A stretch of DNA of 64,000 nucleotides from an uncultured Steroidobacter sp. (lineage in GTDB: Bacteria; Pseudomonadota; Gammaproteobacteria; Steroidobacterales; Steroidobacteraceae): NCBI RefSeq assembly GCF_937958065.1, contig NZ_CALFXI010000100.1:132915-196914 (forward strand). The letters run 5' to 3'. Within the stretch, counting starts at the first letter, position 1, and every line of letters begins with the position of its first letter. The translations under genes were made by a program, and so were the position numbers. The notes below the pieces were generated by a model that saw nothing but the letters and a program-made list of their open reading frames with translations, did not search any database and was not told the DNA's origin. Of this stretch, positions 8,192-18,155 are shown piece after piece.

Positions 8192-9364
8192 TCAAGGAGC
8201 AGATAACGGTTCGCTCGATCCATCCACGCGGGCTCGGAACATCTGCCCGCCTTTGCGAATCAACAGCCCTTCCATCACTGGCGCTCCCGTCTGCTGATCC
8301 CGACGCGGATAGACCTGCACCGCGATCACGCGCCCTCCATACAACGAAGTGATGGTCGGCACGGTGGTGTGCCCGACCAGAATGGCCTGCACACCGAAGC
8401 GTTCGCGAATCAGCTCGATGTCCTTCGACTCCGCCACCTTGGAGCCAGCTCGGCGAGCGATGTTCTCGAAATAGCCGCGATACCAGAGCGGCCCCTCCGG
8501 GCCCATGACGAATTCAGTCTGTTTGTCGGCGGGCCAGGGCTGTTCCAGCAACGCGTCGCGCACGATTCGATTCACTGTGGACGCAGCCAATCCGCGCTCG
8601 ACCAGCTCGCGCGAGATGCCGCCATGCAGACACAGATACGGGCCGATGCGGAAGACCGTGGCCTTGTTACGCAGCCATTGCCCAAGCAACGTTCGCTCAC
8701 TCCACAGCGAAGCGTATCGATCCGCGCCGATCAGTGCCGTGACTCGCAGGTATTTGGGATTGAGATAGCGATCGTCGCCCGTGAGCACCATGACTTCGTG
8801 GTTGCCGAGCGCAACACTCACGCCACCCCCGGCGCGCGACGCTTCTTCCTCGAGTTTGTAAATCAGCCACAAGAGCTCGGTCTGGTGCGGGCCGCGATCG
8901 AACATATCGCCCAGCACGACCAGAAAGCCCGAGCCGAACGACCAGCGCAGGCGATCGTCGATGATTCCGTGTCGTTGCAGGAGCTGCACGGCGATCTCAA
9001 ATTCGCCGTGCGTATCGGCCATCACGAACAGCTCCGTGCGTGGGTCGATTTGAATGTCATTTACCGCCGGCTGTGCCGGAGGTCGCAACTTGACCTCGAA
9101 GGCAGGAAACGCACCGACGGCCGGGACCGTGACCACATCGCCTTCCTTGACCACTTGCTCCCGCAGTCGCGGCCCTTCGCTCTCCGCGTCGATCCATAGT
9201 GAATGCCAGCGGCCATCGACGGCGCGCAGGACATATGGCCCGTCCTGCAGAGTGTCGGCGCGTGCCAGGCCGATGCTGAATACCAGCAGCGCCGCCGCCA
9301 ACAGCTGGGACCCGGCGCTCGTTATCGACTGTGTCTTGGGAAGTTGCGACATGGATCGCATCAT
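8192..9364 (-). CDS. Exported metallophosphoesterase (calcineurin-like)
   Basis: A 390-residue protein with a signal peptide (LLAAALLVFSIGLARA) and a complete set of calcineurin-type metal motifs: DTHGE (about residue 118), GDMFDRG, GNHEVM, LHGG and GHTT. This matches the Shewanella-like/bacterial PPP phosphatases, usually periplasmic. Substrate is unknown. About 95 residues between the signal and the first motif form an extra N-terminal region of beta-rich sequence. ATGs at 9364, 9361 and 9352 all give a signal peptide; the first has an AGGA box about 12 bases upstream. Confidence 0.85.
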   Translation of the reverse strand: MMRSMSQLPKTQSITSAGSQLLAAALLVFSIGLARADTLQDGPYVLRAVDGRWHSLWIDAESEGPRLREQVVKEGDVVTVPAVGAFPAFEVKLRPPAQPAVNDIQIDPRTELFVMADTHGEFEIAVQLLQRHGIIDDRLRWSFGSGFLVVLGDMFDRGPHQTELLWLIYKLEEEASRAGGGVSVALGNHEVMVLTGDDRYLNPKYLRVTALIGADRYASLWSERTLLGQWLRNKATVFRIGPYLCLHGGISRELVERGLAASTVNRIVRDALLEQPWPADKQTEFVMGPEGPLWYRGYFENIARRAGSKVAESKDIELIRERFGVQAILVGHTTVPTITSLYGGRVIAVQVYPRRDQQTGAPVMEGLLIRKGGQMFRARVDGSSEPLSAP

Positions 9365-9503
9365 AGAGCCAAGATCCTGTGCCCGCCGCCACCCACGTCA
9401 CGACGCCGAAACCGCACGCCCGCCTGAACGCGAACTCTGCAGAGACGCCCGATTGAGAGCCGCGGCCTTTCCGCCGCGCCGGATTTGGTTACTATCGACA
9501 CCG

Positions 9504-9977
9504 ATGAGCACCATCACCCTTGGCCCAGCGCGTATGGGGGACGCACCTGCTATTGCCCACCTGTCACGCGACCTGATCGAAGCCGACCTGCCCTGGAGCT
9601 GGACGCCCCGGCGGGTCGCGAGCCTGATGCGCCAGCGCGAAAGTGCCGCGGTCATCGCGCGCGATCAGAATCGTCTCGCCGGATTCATCCTCGCGCAGTA
9701 CGGCGACGAGTCGGCGCATATCGCATTGCTGGGTGTCGCGAACGAATATCGTCGGCAGGGAATCGGCCGGCACCTGGTGCAATGGGTGGAGGAAACCGCT
9801 ATGGTTGCCGGTCTGTTCCTGGTGCGCCTGGAAGTGCGCGCGGCCAAGCGCGACGCCCGCAAGTTCTACGCACAGCTGGGTTATCGCGAGACCGATCGCG
9901 TCGACGGCTACTACAGTGGCATCGAAGACGCGATCAAGATGTCGCGCGACCTGCGGGCACTGTCCACTTCCAGGTAG
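9504..9977 (+). CDS. GNAT family N-acetyltransferase
   Basis: A 157-residue acetyltransferase, MSTITLGPARMGDAPAIAHL. The acetyl-CoA pyrophosphate-binding motif EYRRQGIGRHLVQW is intact near residue 85, and FYAQLGYRETDRVDGYY is the RimI-like C-terminal segment with the conserved tyrosine. RimI-type enzymes acetylate protein N-termini, but the substrate here is not known. The open frame extends upstream to 9054 in antisense to the phosphoesterase gene; that part is not credible, and the ATG at 9504 matches the family start. Confidence 0.85.
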   Translation: MSTITLGPARMGDAPAIAHLSRDLIEADLPWSWTPRRVASLMRQRESAAVIARDQNRLAGFILAQYGDESAHIALLGVANEYRRQGIGRHLVQWVEETAMVAGLFLVRLEVRAAKRDARKFYAQLGYRETDRVDGYYSGIEDAIKMSRDLRALSTSR

Positions 9978-9986
9978 CCGGCCCGA

Positions 9987-11738
9987 TCAGAACAGGTCGC
10001 CGGCCGGCCCCGGCATCATCTGCGAGCGCACCAGTGGAATCGGCGGGCCGCCAAACGACAGGAATTCGTCGTTGAACAGCTTCCACGCCTGCCGTCCGCC
10101 GCGGCTGCTGGTCCAATCGTCGCGCAGCTTGCGGATCATGAGCTTGCCCATCGTGTAATTCAGATACGCCGGATCGTAGGTGCCGCGCGCCGCCTGCTGA
10201 CGGGCATTGCCGGCGTCCTGAAACGCCTTTTCCCTGAACATCTGCTCGCACTGGGCAACGGTCATGCCTTGCGTGTGCAAACCGATCGCGCACATGTAGC
10301 GCACGTTTCTCAGCAATGCGTTCAGCAGCTGGCCGATGTGCAGCTCGGGCTGGCTCGCCGCGATACCCTGCTCGATCATGAGCTCTTCGGCGTAGTGCGC
10401 CCAGCCTTCGGCGAACGCATAAGTGACGAACAACTGGCCGAAACGCCACGGCGACCGATTCGAATGCAGGAATTGCAGGAAGTGGCCCGGCCACACTTCA
10501 TGAATGGAAGTGAACATCAGGTCGGCCTTGCCGGGAATGTAGGCCGCCTGCTCGGCCCTGGACCATTTCGGATCCGGCGGCGCGATGTAATAGACCGACG
10601 GCAGCTCTTTCTCGTACGGCCCCGGGATGTTGATGTACGCAAAGTTCTGGCGCCGATAGGCGGGCGCCTCCTCGACTTTCGCTTCCTCGGTGCCCGGGAT
10701 GCTGACCATGTCGTGATCGAGAATGAACTTCTTCAACGTTTCCAGCTGGGAGCGCGCACCGGCGACCGCGCCGCCTTCGGGCTTGTCGGCGTTCATGCGA
10801 GCCACGCACTCTTCGATCTTCGCGCCCGGCGCAAATGCCTTGCACGCCTCGTTGAGCGCGGACAGATTGCGCTCCAGATCGGCCCGACCGACGGCCTCGA
10901 TCTTCTCCAGCGGCACGTCCACCAGCTCCGTCATTCGCAACATCGCGGCGAAGCGCTCCGGGCCCAGCGCATAATTGTCGTTGGCCGTGGCGCGCTGTGA
11001 TTCCAGCCACTTCGCGAATTCACCCATCGCGACCGCGGCCGGCTCGGTGGCGGCGGTCAATTCCTTTTTCAGATCGTCCGGGATCGCGGCGAAGGCCTGC
11101 GGCACATCGTTGCGATAGAAATCCACGAAGCCGCCGAAGCCGGCGACGCCGAAATCGATGAAGGTGCGCGGCAGGGGCTGCTGCAAGTTGGCTTTGATGT
11201 GCTCCAGCGCCGCCGGCACCTGTTTCACATACGAAATGAACGCGCGAGCGCGCTGATCCGGCGGCGCATAGGGCGTGGTGACATACGTGCTCGGATCCAG
11301 GCCAGCATCGAAGTACCACGACGGATTGGTGAACGGCGCACGCGCTTCGCGCAGCGCGAACAGATCGTTGTCGATGCGACTCACGACGTAGTCGCGCTGA
11401 AACCTCTCTTCCGGCATGAGGCTGTCGTCGTTGAAACCGACTGCCCTGACGCGCATCTGTTCGAGGCGCGCGATTTCCTTCTTGATCCCCTCGGCGCTCC
11501 AGTCCGGCAGCTGACCATCGAACTCATGTTTGCCTTGCGCCACCGCAAAGGGCGGATGAGCGCGGAAATAGCCGTCGATGAACTCGTCGACGTATTTGGT
11601 CCATTCGACGTTGACGACCGGCTGAGGCGTCGCCGCTGCGCGACCGGTGTTCTCATCGACGGGCGGCGACGAGCGATCGCATCCGGCCAGTGCGGCCAGC
11701 ACCGTGATGACGCACAGCGTGCGGCGTAGACCTGTCAT
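9987..11738 (-). CDS. DUF885 family lipoprotein, probable metallopeptidase-like
   Basis: A 583-residue protein with a lipoprotein signal (VITVLAALAGC, lipobox LAGC, so anchored at residue 22). The family signature HEVWPGHFLQ is present near residue 415, followed about 35 residues later by the EGWAHYAEEL segment; together they give the HExxxGH-plus-E zinc site of DUF885 proteins. Relatives are thought to be peptidases of the carboxypeptidase/gluzincin type. The ATG at 11738, with GAGGA just upstream, is preferred over the TTG at 11744. It lies downstream of two TonB receptors on the same strand, with about 105 bases between, consistent with peptide uptake. Confidence 0.8.
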   Translation of the reverse strand: MTGLRRTLCVITVLAALAGCDRSSPPVDENTGRAAATPQPVVNVEWTKYVDEFIDGYFRAHPPFAVAQGKHEFDGQLPDWSAEGIKKEIARLEQMRVRAVGFNDDSLMPEERFQRDYVVSRIDNDLFALREARAPFTNPSWYFDAGLDPSTYVTTPYAPPDQRARAFISYVKQVPAALEHIKANLQQPLPRTFIDFGVAGFGGFVDFYRNDVPQAFAAIPDDLKKELTAATEPAAVAMGEFAKWLESQRATANDNYALGPERFAAMLRMTELVDVPLEKIEAVGRADLERNLSALNEACKAFAPGAKIEECVARMNADKPEGGAVAGARSQLETLKKFILDHDMVSIPGTEEAKVEEAPAYRRQNFAYINIPGPYEKELPSVYYIAPPDPKWSRAEQAAYIPGKADLMFTSIHEVWPGHFLQFLHSNRSPWRFGQLFVTYAFAEGWAHYAEELMIEQGIAASQPELHIGQLLNALLRNVRYMCAIGLHTQGMTVAQCEQMFREKAFQDAGNARQQAARGTYDPAYLNYTMGKLMIRKLRDDWTSSRGGRQAWKLFNDEFLSFGGPPIPLVRSQMMPGPAGDLF

Positions 11739-11843
11739 TCCCAATCCTCGGCGAAAGACGAGCGGCGATGATAACCGCTCGACGCTGCCCGAGGCGACGC
11801 CGGTCGCGGCGACCGGCGTCAGTTGCGCAATTTTTACGTTGCT

Positions 11844-14252
11844 TCAGAAGTTCATCCGCAGCGCCATGCCATAGGTGCGCGGCATGTTGGTGAGATAACC
11901 GACGCGGGCACGAAAACCACGCTCACGATCCAGCGACAGCAGCGCGCGCTCGTCCCACAGATTGTTTACAAACGCGGCCGCTTCCCACGCGCCGGTCTTC
12001 ACGCCGAAGCGCAGATTGCCGATGTCATAGCTCGGCAATTCGGGCTGGAACGTGAACTCGCTGATCGTGGGTGCACCGAACGGGAAGAACCCGGGGGCAC
12101 CGGCACAGCCAACGCAGCCAGTGGTCGGCTCCTGATCGGCCAGCTGCGTATAGGATGAGCCTACGTGCTGGTAAGTGAGATTGACGAAGCCGTCCAGCGA
12201 AGGCGTGAACGCCCAGTTGTACGTGGCCGTGGCGGCGGCTTGAAACTCCGGCGAGGTCGGCAGTCGATTGCCATCGCGAATGCCCGCGATCGGGGCGCCG
12301 CCGGCATCGAAACGGGATCTGGTGATCTCCGCCTGTACATAGGTCGCCGACACGCCGAAATCCCAATGCTCGCTGGGCCGCGCAAACAGCTCGACCTCCG
12401 CGCCTTTCGCCTCGGCCTCGGCGTTCAGCACGATGCGGGACGAACACGATCCGGCGTCGGCGATCACTTGCAGATCGCTGATATCGGAATAGAACAACGA
12501 CGCGTTCAGTGTGACTTTGCGATCGGCCAGCAGGGTCTTGGCCCCCAGCTCGTAATTCAACACCTTCTCGTCCCGGAACGTCGGCTGACCGCCATAGGTC
12601 ACCAGATCGTCGTCACTGCACAGCGTGACGTTGAGTGGATCGTTGATGCCGCCCAGACGGAAGCCACGCGCCACCTGGGCGGTCAGCATGACGTCATCGT
12701 TGGGCTCGAACGCGACGATCACGCGCGGCGAGAACCCATCCGAATCGGTCGAGCCGGGCTGATTCGTATAACCCATGTCGGCGAACACGCCGGCGAACGT
12801 CAGGCGCCGATCTTCTTTGAAATCGTAATAGCGCAGCCCGCCGGTCAGGCTCCATCGATCGTTGAAATGCAAGGTGCCTTCGCCGAACGCGGCATACTGC
12901 CGGAAGTTGTAGGGCACTCGCGAGTAATACGGTGTATCGGGCGGCGCGTTGTAGCCGGCGCTGGTAGGTAGACCCAGGCGCGTGAGCAAGGCATCGTAGC
13001 CCGGGGTCGGCAGATCCTGGCCGTAATCGCGATCGATGTCCTGATAGAACGCGCCGACGAGCCATTCGAACCTGCCTCCGCCGTCGGAGGCGAGCCGCAG
13101 TTCCTGACTGAACGACTTCAGCGAGGTGCGATCGTACAGGGGCGAGCCCAGGCGCACGTCCGCCGAAGTCACTGGAATCTCGGTCAAAGCGCTCAACGTC
13201 AATGTGACGCTGCCACTGAGCTGGCTCGCATCGCGCAGCACCGTCAGATCGCGATCGGTGTACGAGCTGACGGAAGTGAGCGTCAGGCCGCCGAGGCCGA
13301 ATTCCATCTTCAGATCGGCCAGCCTGAGCTCATCGTCCAGGCCTTCGCGCAGCTGCGTGACCTGGCCCCGCTCGCCTGGGTTCACCGGCGGCTCGGTCGT
13401 GGTGTATGGATTGCCCAGCATGTTGTAGACATCGACGCGCGGATAACCGTCGGTCTCGAGCTTTTGATACACCAGGCGCGGCGTGATGGAGATGTTCTCG
13501 TTCGGCTCGATCAGCACAGCCACGCGTCCGCCGGTCTTCTCGCCGCCGTTCACGTCCTTGCGCACGGCGCGGCCGGGATAATAGGAATCGATGAAGCCGG
13601 CCTGCTCGTCGTAATAGCCCACCACCCGCAACGCGGCGATGTCTCCCAGCGGAGCGTTGAGCATGCCCTTGATGCCACCGCCCCAGTCGTCGGTATCGCT
13701 GCCGGAATAGGCATTCGCTTCGGCCGCACCCTCGATCTTCTGCAGCTTCGGTTGCTGGGTGATGTAACGCACGGTGCCGGCCGAGGAACCGGCGCCGAAC
13801 AATGTTCCCTGCGGACCGCGCAGCACTTCGAAACGTTCCAGATCGAACAGGTCCAGGTCGGGTGTGAACAGCGCCACCGAAATCGGCGACTCATCCAGAT
13901 ACACGCCGACGGATTCCTTCACTCCGGGCTGATCGCGCACCACCTGGCCGGCGCTGATGCCCCGGATCGCGACCTGACTCTGACCGGGCCCGAGATCGGT
14001 CATGGTCAGACCGGCGAAATTGCGCGACAGCTCGATCATGTTGCTGGCGCCGGAGTTGCGGATCTGAGCTTCGCTCGCCGCCGCGACCGAGAACGGCACG
14101 TCTTGCAGGGCCGTCGCGCGCTTCTGCGCGGTGACGATGATCAGTTCGAGAATCTCATCGTTCGCCTCCGCCGCGGCGGCGACGCGTGGGGTCGCGACCA
14201 TGCCCAGTGCGCAAGCCACGGCGGTCAGAATCATCACGTTCTGTTTGCTCAT
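11844..14252 (-). CDS. TonB-dependent outer-membrane receptor
   Basis: An 802-residue receptor: signal peptide (residues about 1-27, ending RVAAAA), a TonB-box-like segment (LELIIVTAQKR), a plug domain (DVPFSVAAASEAQIRNSG to GAGSSAGTVRYIT, including RFEVLRGPQGTLFGAG) and a beta-barrel ending in the aromatic residue F (MALRMNF). The long exposed loops and the QKR TonB box resemble receptors for siderophores or organic ligands rather than sugars; the ligand is unknown. The start is 33 bases beyond the stop of the next receptor gene, so the two are probably one transcript. Confidence 0.9.
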   Translation of the reverse strand: MSKQNVMILTAVACALGMVATPRVAAAAEANDEILELIIVTAQKRATALQDVPFSVAAASEAQIRNSGASNMIELSRNFAGLTMTDLGPGQSQVAIRGISAGQVVRDQPGVKESVGVYLDESPISVALFTPDLDLFDLERFEVLRGPQGTLFGAGSSAGTVRYITQQPKLQKIEGAAEANAYSGSDTDDWGGGIKGMLNAPLGDIAALRVVGYYDEQAGFIDSYYPGRAVRKDVNGGEKTGGRVAVLIEPNENISITPRLVYQKLETDGYPRVDVYNMLGNPYTTTEPPVNPGERGQVTQLREGLDDELRLADLKMEFGLGGLTLTSVSSYTDRDLTVLRDASQLSGSVTLTLSALTEIPVTSADVRLGSPLYDRTSLKSFSQELRLASDGGGRFEWLVGAFYQDIDRDYGQDLPTPGYDALLTRLGLPTSAGYNAPPDTPYYSRVPYNFRQYAAFGEGTLHFNDRWSLTGGLRYYDFKEDRRLTFAGVFADMGYTNQPGSTDSDGFSPRVIVAFEPNDDVMLTAQVARGFRLGGINDPLNVTLCSDDDLVTYGGQPTFRDEKVLNYELGAKTLLADRKVTLNASLFYSDISDLQVIADAGSCSSRIVLNAEAEAKGAEVELFARPSEHWDFGVSATYVQAEITRSRFDAGGAPIAGIRDGNRLPTSPEFQAAATATYNWAFTPSLDGFVNLTYQHVGSSYTQLADQEPTTGCVGCAGAPGFFPFGAPTISEFTFQPELPSYDIGNLRFGVKTGAWEAAAFVNNLWDERALLSLDRERGFRARVGYLTNMPRTYGMALRMNF

Positions 14253-14285
14253 GAACCCCCCTTTTTTTGTGTCGATCCCCCGTTC

Positions 14286-17237
14286 TCAGAATTTCAATGC
14301 CGCCCTGGCATGCAGGTAGCGGCCGGGCACCGGGTACAGCGTGCCGTCATAGTTGTTGAGATCGCAGCTCAGGCACGGCGGCGGGTCTTCGTTGAACAGG
14401 TTGTTGACCCCCAGTGCCAGCTGCAGCTGCCCACCCAGAGCGTTCGGCATCCAGCTCAGCTGCAGATCGGTGAACACCTTGCGCTTCATCTCGTTCTCGA
14501 GCCGCACCGGATCGGAACAGAGGTTCTGCAGATCGGCGTCGACCAGGGCGCCGGGACAGGTTTCGGTGAGCGCACTCAGATAGCGCAGCGTGAGCGACGT
14601 GACGAAGTCACGCAGCGCCCAATCGACCGCGAGCGTCGATTTGTAACGCACGAAGCCGCGCGTCGGCGAACCCACCTCGATGCCGGCCCGCTGCGTGCCG
14701 ACCAGCCCGTTCAAGCCCAACGTGAATTCCTCGTAGCTGTTGAGATAAGTGTTGGACCAGGTGAATCGCAACGAGCCGATGCGCAGCTCGGGCGTGGCCA
14801 GCACCACCGTCCAGTCGAAGCCGTCGGTTTCGATGCGACCGATATTGGTGAGCTGATTGGCGAAGGCCGTGATGGAGCCACCCGGCCCGCGCACGATGCC
14901 GCTACAGAAAAGAGGTGAGAGCGTGCTCACGCAGTTGGTGAGCTGGATCTGGGCGGACAGCGCCTGGATCGCATCCTCCAGCTTCACGTTGTAATAATTC
15001 ACGTCGAAGCTCAGCTGATCCAGCCACGAGCCATTGCTGGCCCAGGCGGGTTCGTAAGAGAACCCCACGGTATAGGTTTTGGATTTCTCGGGCCGCAGCG
15101 CTTCGTTGCCCCCCGTCTGCACGCTGATCTGTTGATTGATCTGAACGAACGATGCGGGCACCCCGAGCGCGATGCAGTTTGCCTGCACCGCGGGTGGGGC
15201 GTTGACCGTGTAATTGGAGCAGGGATCGTTGATGTTGCTGTCGAAACGCGAGCCGCTATTGAACAACTCGCCGATATTCGGCGCGCGAAACCCTTCGGCA
15301 TAGTTGCCGCGGATCGCGAAGTCCTCGACCACGCGCCAGTACACTCCGCCTTTATAGACTTCGTCGCGACCGATCTCGTCGTAGTCGGACGAGCGCACGG
15401 CAGCCGACAGTTCGAGACGTTTGATCGCCGGCAGATCTCCGAGCACCGGAGCACGCAGTTCGAGATATGCCTCGCGCACTTGTGTCTCGCCGGACGTCGG
15501 CGCGGCGGGCACGTCCGCCGTCTCGCCCGCCTGCACGGTTGCGTCGGGTGTGAAGGAGCCGGTTTCCTTGCGATATTCGTAGCCGAGCGCATAGCCGAGC
15601 GGACCGGCCGGCAGCTCGAACAGATCGCCGGTGATGTTGGCGATGATGTCGTTCAGTTCCTGCTGGCTCTGATCGCTCTGGATGAACGTGGCCCACGCGA
15701 GCATTTCCGGCGTGATGCTGCCGGTGCCGTTCGGACCCTGGCCACCGAAAATGTTGAAGGGCACGCAGCCCGGCACCGCCAGACAGTTCGCCTCGGGCCC
15801 GAGCGCCAGTGCCAGCTTGCGCGCGTTGAAAATATTGTGGCCGAGCTGCGAGGCGTTGTTGCGCCCCCAGTTCAGGCTCACGTCCCAGAAGATCGACTTG
15901 CCGGCCGGCTGCAACTCGCCGCTCAACGTGCCTGACACCATCCATGTATCGACGTTCTGTTCGAAGATGCGCGGACCGGCTTCGACCGGCCGGCGGCCCA
16001 GCGTGATCAGATTGCTTCTGCCGTCCAGATCGATGCCGAACGGGTTGTAGCGCTGGTCGGCCGGAATGAAGATGTTGTCGAGATAGAAGCCCGCGCCTGC
16101 ATCGGAGCCGAGGAACAGCGGATTCGGCGCCGCCTGGTTGCTCGAGCGGCGATTGGTGAACGCCGCGGTGACGCGCAGTTCGACGTTGTCGGCCACGTCA
16201 TGTTCGGCCTTGCCGAACAGGTTCACGCGCCGGTTCGGCGTGACCAGGTAATTGTACGGCCGGAAATTGAAACGATCGGCGGTGCCGAACTCGTGGAAGT
16301 CGCCGCTGGCGGGATCGGCTGGATTGTAGATCGGTCGGGTCACGCCATCGTTGAGCGCATCGTTGTTGAGCGCGACATCCACGACCACTGGCGTGCCATC
16401 CGGATTCAGGCCCGCGCGTGGATCACTGAAAATGAAGCGACCTTGCGGCGTGCCGGAGCTGCCGCCGACTCCCGGCGGCGCGCCATAGATGACCTCGCGC
16501 GATAACGCGCGATCCCTCGAAAACACTGCATCCTGACGCGCGTAGCTCGCGGCGAAGAACGCTCTGCTGCGCTCTCCACTCGCGCCGAACGAGACGCTGT
16601 AGTCCTGAGTGTAACCATCGCCCGCATCGAACTGCGCCTGGTTGGTCTCCAGCCCCACGCCGCTGAAATCGGAACGCGTGATGATGTTGACGACACCGGC
16701 GATCGCATCCGAGCCATAGATCGGCGATGCACCGTCCTGCAGCACTTCGATGCGATCGATGGCCGCCGTGGGAATCGTATTGAGATCGACGGCGCCGGAC
16801 ACGCCGCTCGCCGACGAACCGCGCACCCAACGTTTGCCATCCACCAGCACCAGCACGCGCTTGGAGCCGAGATAACGCAGATCGATTTCGCTGGCGCCGG
16901 CGCCGATGCCGCCGCCATCGGGCGGAAAGCCGAGATTGCCACTGGCATTGTTGGAACGATTGATGGCCGAGCCCGATATCGGCAAGCGCTGCAGATAGTC
17001 GGCCACCGAGATCTCGCCGCTGCGCGCGATGTCGGCCGAGGTTGCGGTCTGCAACGGCGCGACGCGATCCACTGGGTTCTGACGAATGCGCGAGCCGGTG
17101 ACGATGATCTCCTCTGGCGCATCCTGCGCCGCCATTGCGGCAGCGCTCCAGAGCGTGAGTATCGCCTGCACCACAAACAAACTCAGCAGTGCGTGAACGC
17201 GACGGCCACTCCAACGATCGATCTTTGTCGTTGACAT
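14286..17237 (-). CDS. TonB-dependent outer-membrane receptor
   Basis: A 983-residue receptor starting MSTTKIDRWSGRRVHALLSL, chosen because GGAGGT stands ten bases upstream of this ATG; the in-frame start at 17273 lacks one. Signal peptide to about residue 36, TonB box EEIIVTGSRI, plug with RIEVLQDGASPIYGSDAIAG, and a barrel ending in ALKF. The plug type (GSRI, DGASPIYGSD, GVVNIITR) is that of the receptors common in Xanthomonas, Sphingomonas and Caulobacter for oligopeptides or carbohydrates. It is the first gene of a likely unit with the next receptor and the DUF885 lipoprotein. Confidence 0.9.
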   Translation of the reverse strand: MSTTKIDRWSGRRVHALLSLFVVQAILTLWSAAAMAAQDAPEEIIVTGSRIRQNPVDRVAPLQTATSADIARSGEISVADYLQRLPISGSAINRSNNASGNLGFPPDGGGIGAGASEIDLRYLGSKRVLVLVDGKRWVRGSSASGVSGAVDLNTIPTAAIDRIEVLQDGASPIYGSDAIAGVVNIITRSDFSGVGLETNQAQFDAGDGYTQDYSVSFGASGERSRAFFAASYARQDAVFSRDRALSREVIYGAPPGVGGSSGTPQGRFIFSDPRAGLNPDGTPVVVDVALNNDALNDGVTRPIYNPADPASGDFHEFGTADRFNFRPYNYLVTPNRRVNLFGKAEHDVADNVELRVTAAFTNRRSSNQAAPNPLFLGSDAGAGFYLDNIFIPADQRYNPFGIDLDGRSNLITLGRRPVEAGPRIFEQNVDTWMVSGTLSGELQPAGKSIFWDVSLNWGRNNASQLGHNIFNARKLALALGPEANCLAVPGCVPFNIFGGQGPNGTGSITPEMLAWATFIQSDQSQQELNDIIANITGDLFELPAGPLGYALGYEYRKETGSFTPDATVQAGETADVPAAPTSGETQVREAYLELRAPVLGDLPAIKRLELSAAVRSSDYDEIGRDEVYKGGVYWRVVEDFAIRGNYAEGFRAPNIGELFNSGSRFDSNINDPCSNYTVNAPPAVQANCIALGVPASFVQINQQISVQTGGNEALRPEKSKTYTVGFSYEPAWASNGSWLDQLSFDVNYYNVKLEDAIQALSAQIQLTNCVSTLSPLFCSGIVRGPGGSITAFANQLTNIGRIETDGFDWTVVLATPELRIGSLRFTWSNTYLNSYEEFTLGLNGLVGTQRAGIEVGSPTRGFVRYKSTLAVDWALRDFVTSLTLRYLSALTETCPGALVDADLQNLCSDPVRLENEMKRKVFTDLQLSWMPNALGGQLQLALGVNNLFNEDPPPCLSCDLNNYDGTLYPVPGRYLHARAALKF

Positions 17238-17429
17238 CGTTCGACCTCCGCTGGGAGAAGTCGAACGTAGCACCGATCAGGGTCGGGCCAATACGTCTAT
17301 ATACTGAACCTGCACGACATCATGCATCGCCAGCGATTGCATACTTTGTGGCTGCCGCATTCTCGCACCACTGAATTCGTGCAGCGCAGTCGTTGGTAGA
17401 TATACAACGAGCGCGCGCTGTCTAGAACG

Positions 17430-18032
17430 TCACAGCAGATTCGCCAGGAAATAACGATACGCACTGGGTGCAATCAGCGCGACGTATACCAGACCGGTGA
17501 TGGCGCCGGCGAAGTGCGCGTCGCGATTGACGCGCCCCTGCACATTGCGCGCGGCCCACCACGTCCAGGCGAGATAAGCGATACCGAACAGCGGCGCCGG
17601 AATCGGCACGGGAATTGGAATGATGTACAGCGAGTTCTGCGGATAGAAAACGATGGCCGCGAACAGCACTGCCGAGATCGCGCCGGACGCACCGAGGCTG
17701 GCGTACTCGGGCTCGTGCTTGTGCTTGATGTAGGTGCCGAGATGACTGATCACCAGGCCGATGAAGTATAACAATGCGAAGTGGATCCAGCCGATGGTCT
17801 GTTCCAGCAGGAAGCCGAAGAAATAGAACGTCACCATGTTGAACAGCAGGTGCATCAGGTCGGCGTGCACGAAGCCGCTGGTCACGATGGTGTGGTACTC
17901 ACGACGACGCAGGAACCAGTACGGCCGGAACATGCAGCTGTCGATCAGCCTGGTGTTGCCGAACAGGCCGACCAGGCTGGTGGCGATGGTGACGACGAAA
18001 ATGATCAGTGCGGGTGACAGCTGCAAGCTCAC
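17430..18032 (-). CDS. Rhomboid family intramembrane serine protease
   Basis: A 200-residue polytopic protein with six hydrophobic segments. The rhomboid motifs are present: HADLMHLLFN (HxxxN), the catalytic serine in GASGAIS, and the histidine of HFAGAITG. This is enough for a Ser-His dyad protease cleaving membrane proteins. I prefer the GTG at 18032, which has CAGGAA about ten bases upstream and starts just before the first helix; the alternative TTG at 18110 adds 26 polar residues and would intrude on the divergent DUF418 gene. Confidence 0.82.
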   Translation of the reverse strand: MSLQLSPALIIFVVTIATSLVGLFGNTRLIDSCMFRPYWFLRRREYHTIVTSGFVHADLMHLLFNMVTFYFFGFLLEQTIGWIHFALLYFIGLVISHLGTYIKHKHEPEYASLGASGAISAVLFAAIVFYPQNSLYIIPIPVPIPAPLFGIAYLAWTWWAARNVQGRVNRDAHFAGAITGLVYVALIAPSAYRYFLANLL

Positions 18033-18155
18033 GTGTATTCCTGCGAACGAGAAAGACCGACGCGCTATTGTGCCGGAATCGTCCGACGCGGGCGCGCCTG
18101 CCGGGCGCAAAAGCCGCTTTATGACCCTGGCTGGTGGAGTTACCGTAACTGCCGC

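Noticed and set aside
8109..8297. Short plus-strand frame starting MNPGTAKKYLRKRW
   Set aside because: No ribosome binding site, overlaps the end of the phosphoesterase gene in antisense, and resembles no family.
17323..17343. Imperfect inverted repeat TGCATCGC/GCGATTGCA upstream of the 14286-17237 receptor
   Set aside because: One base bulges and no other support for a regulator site; left out as a feature.
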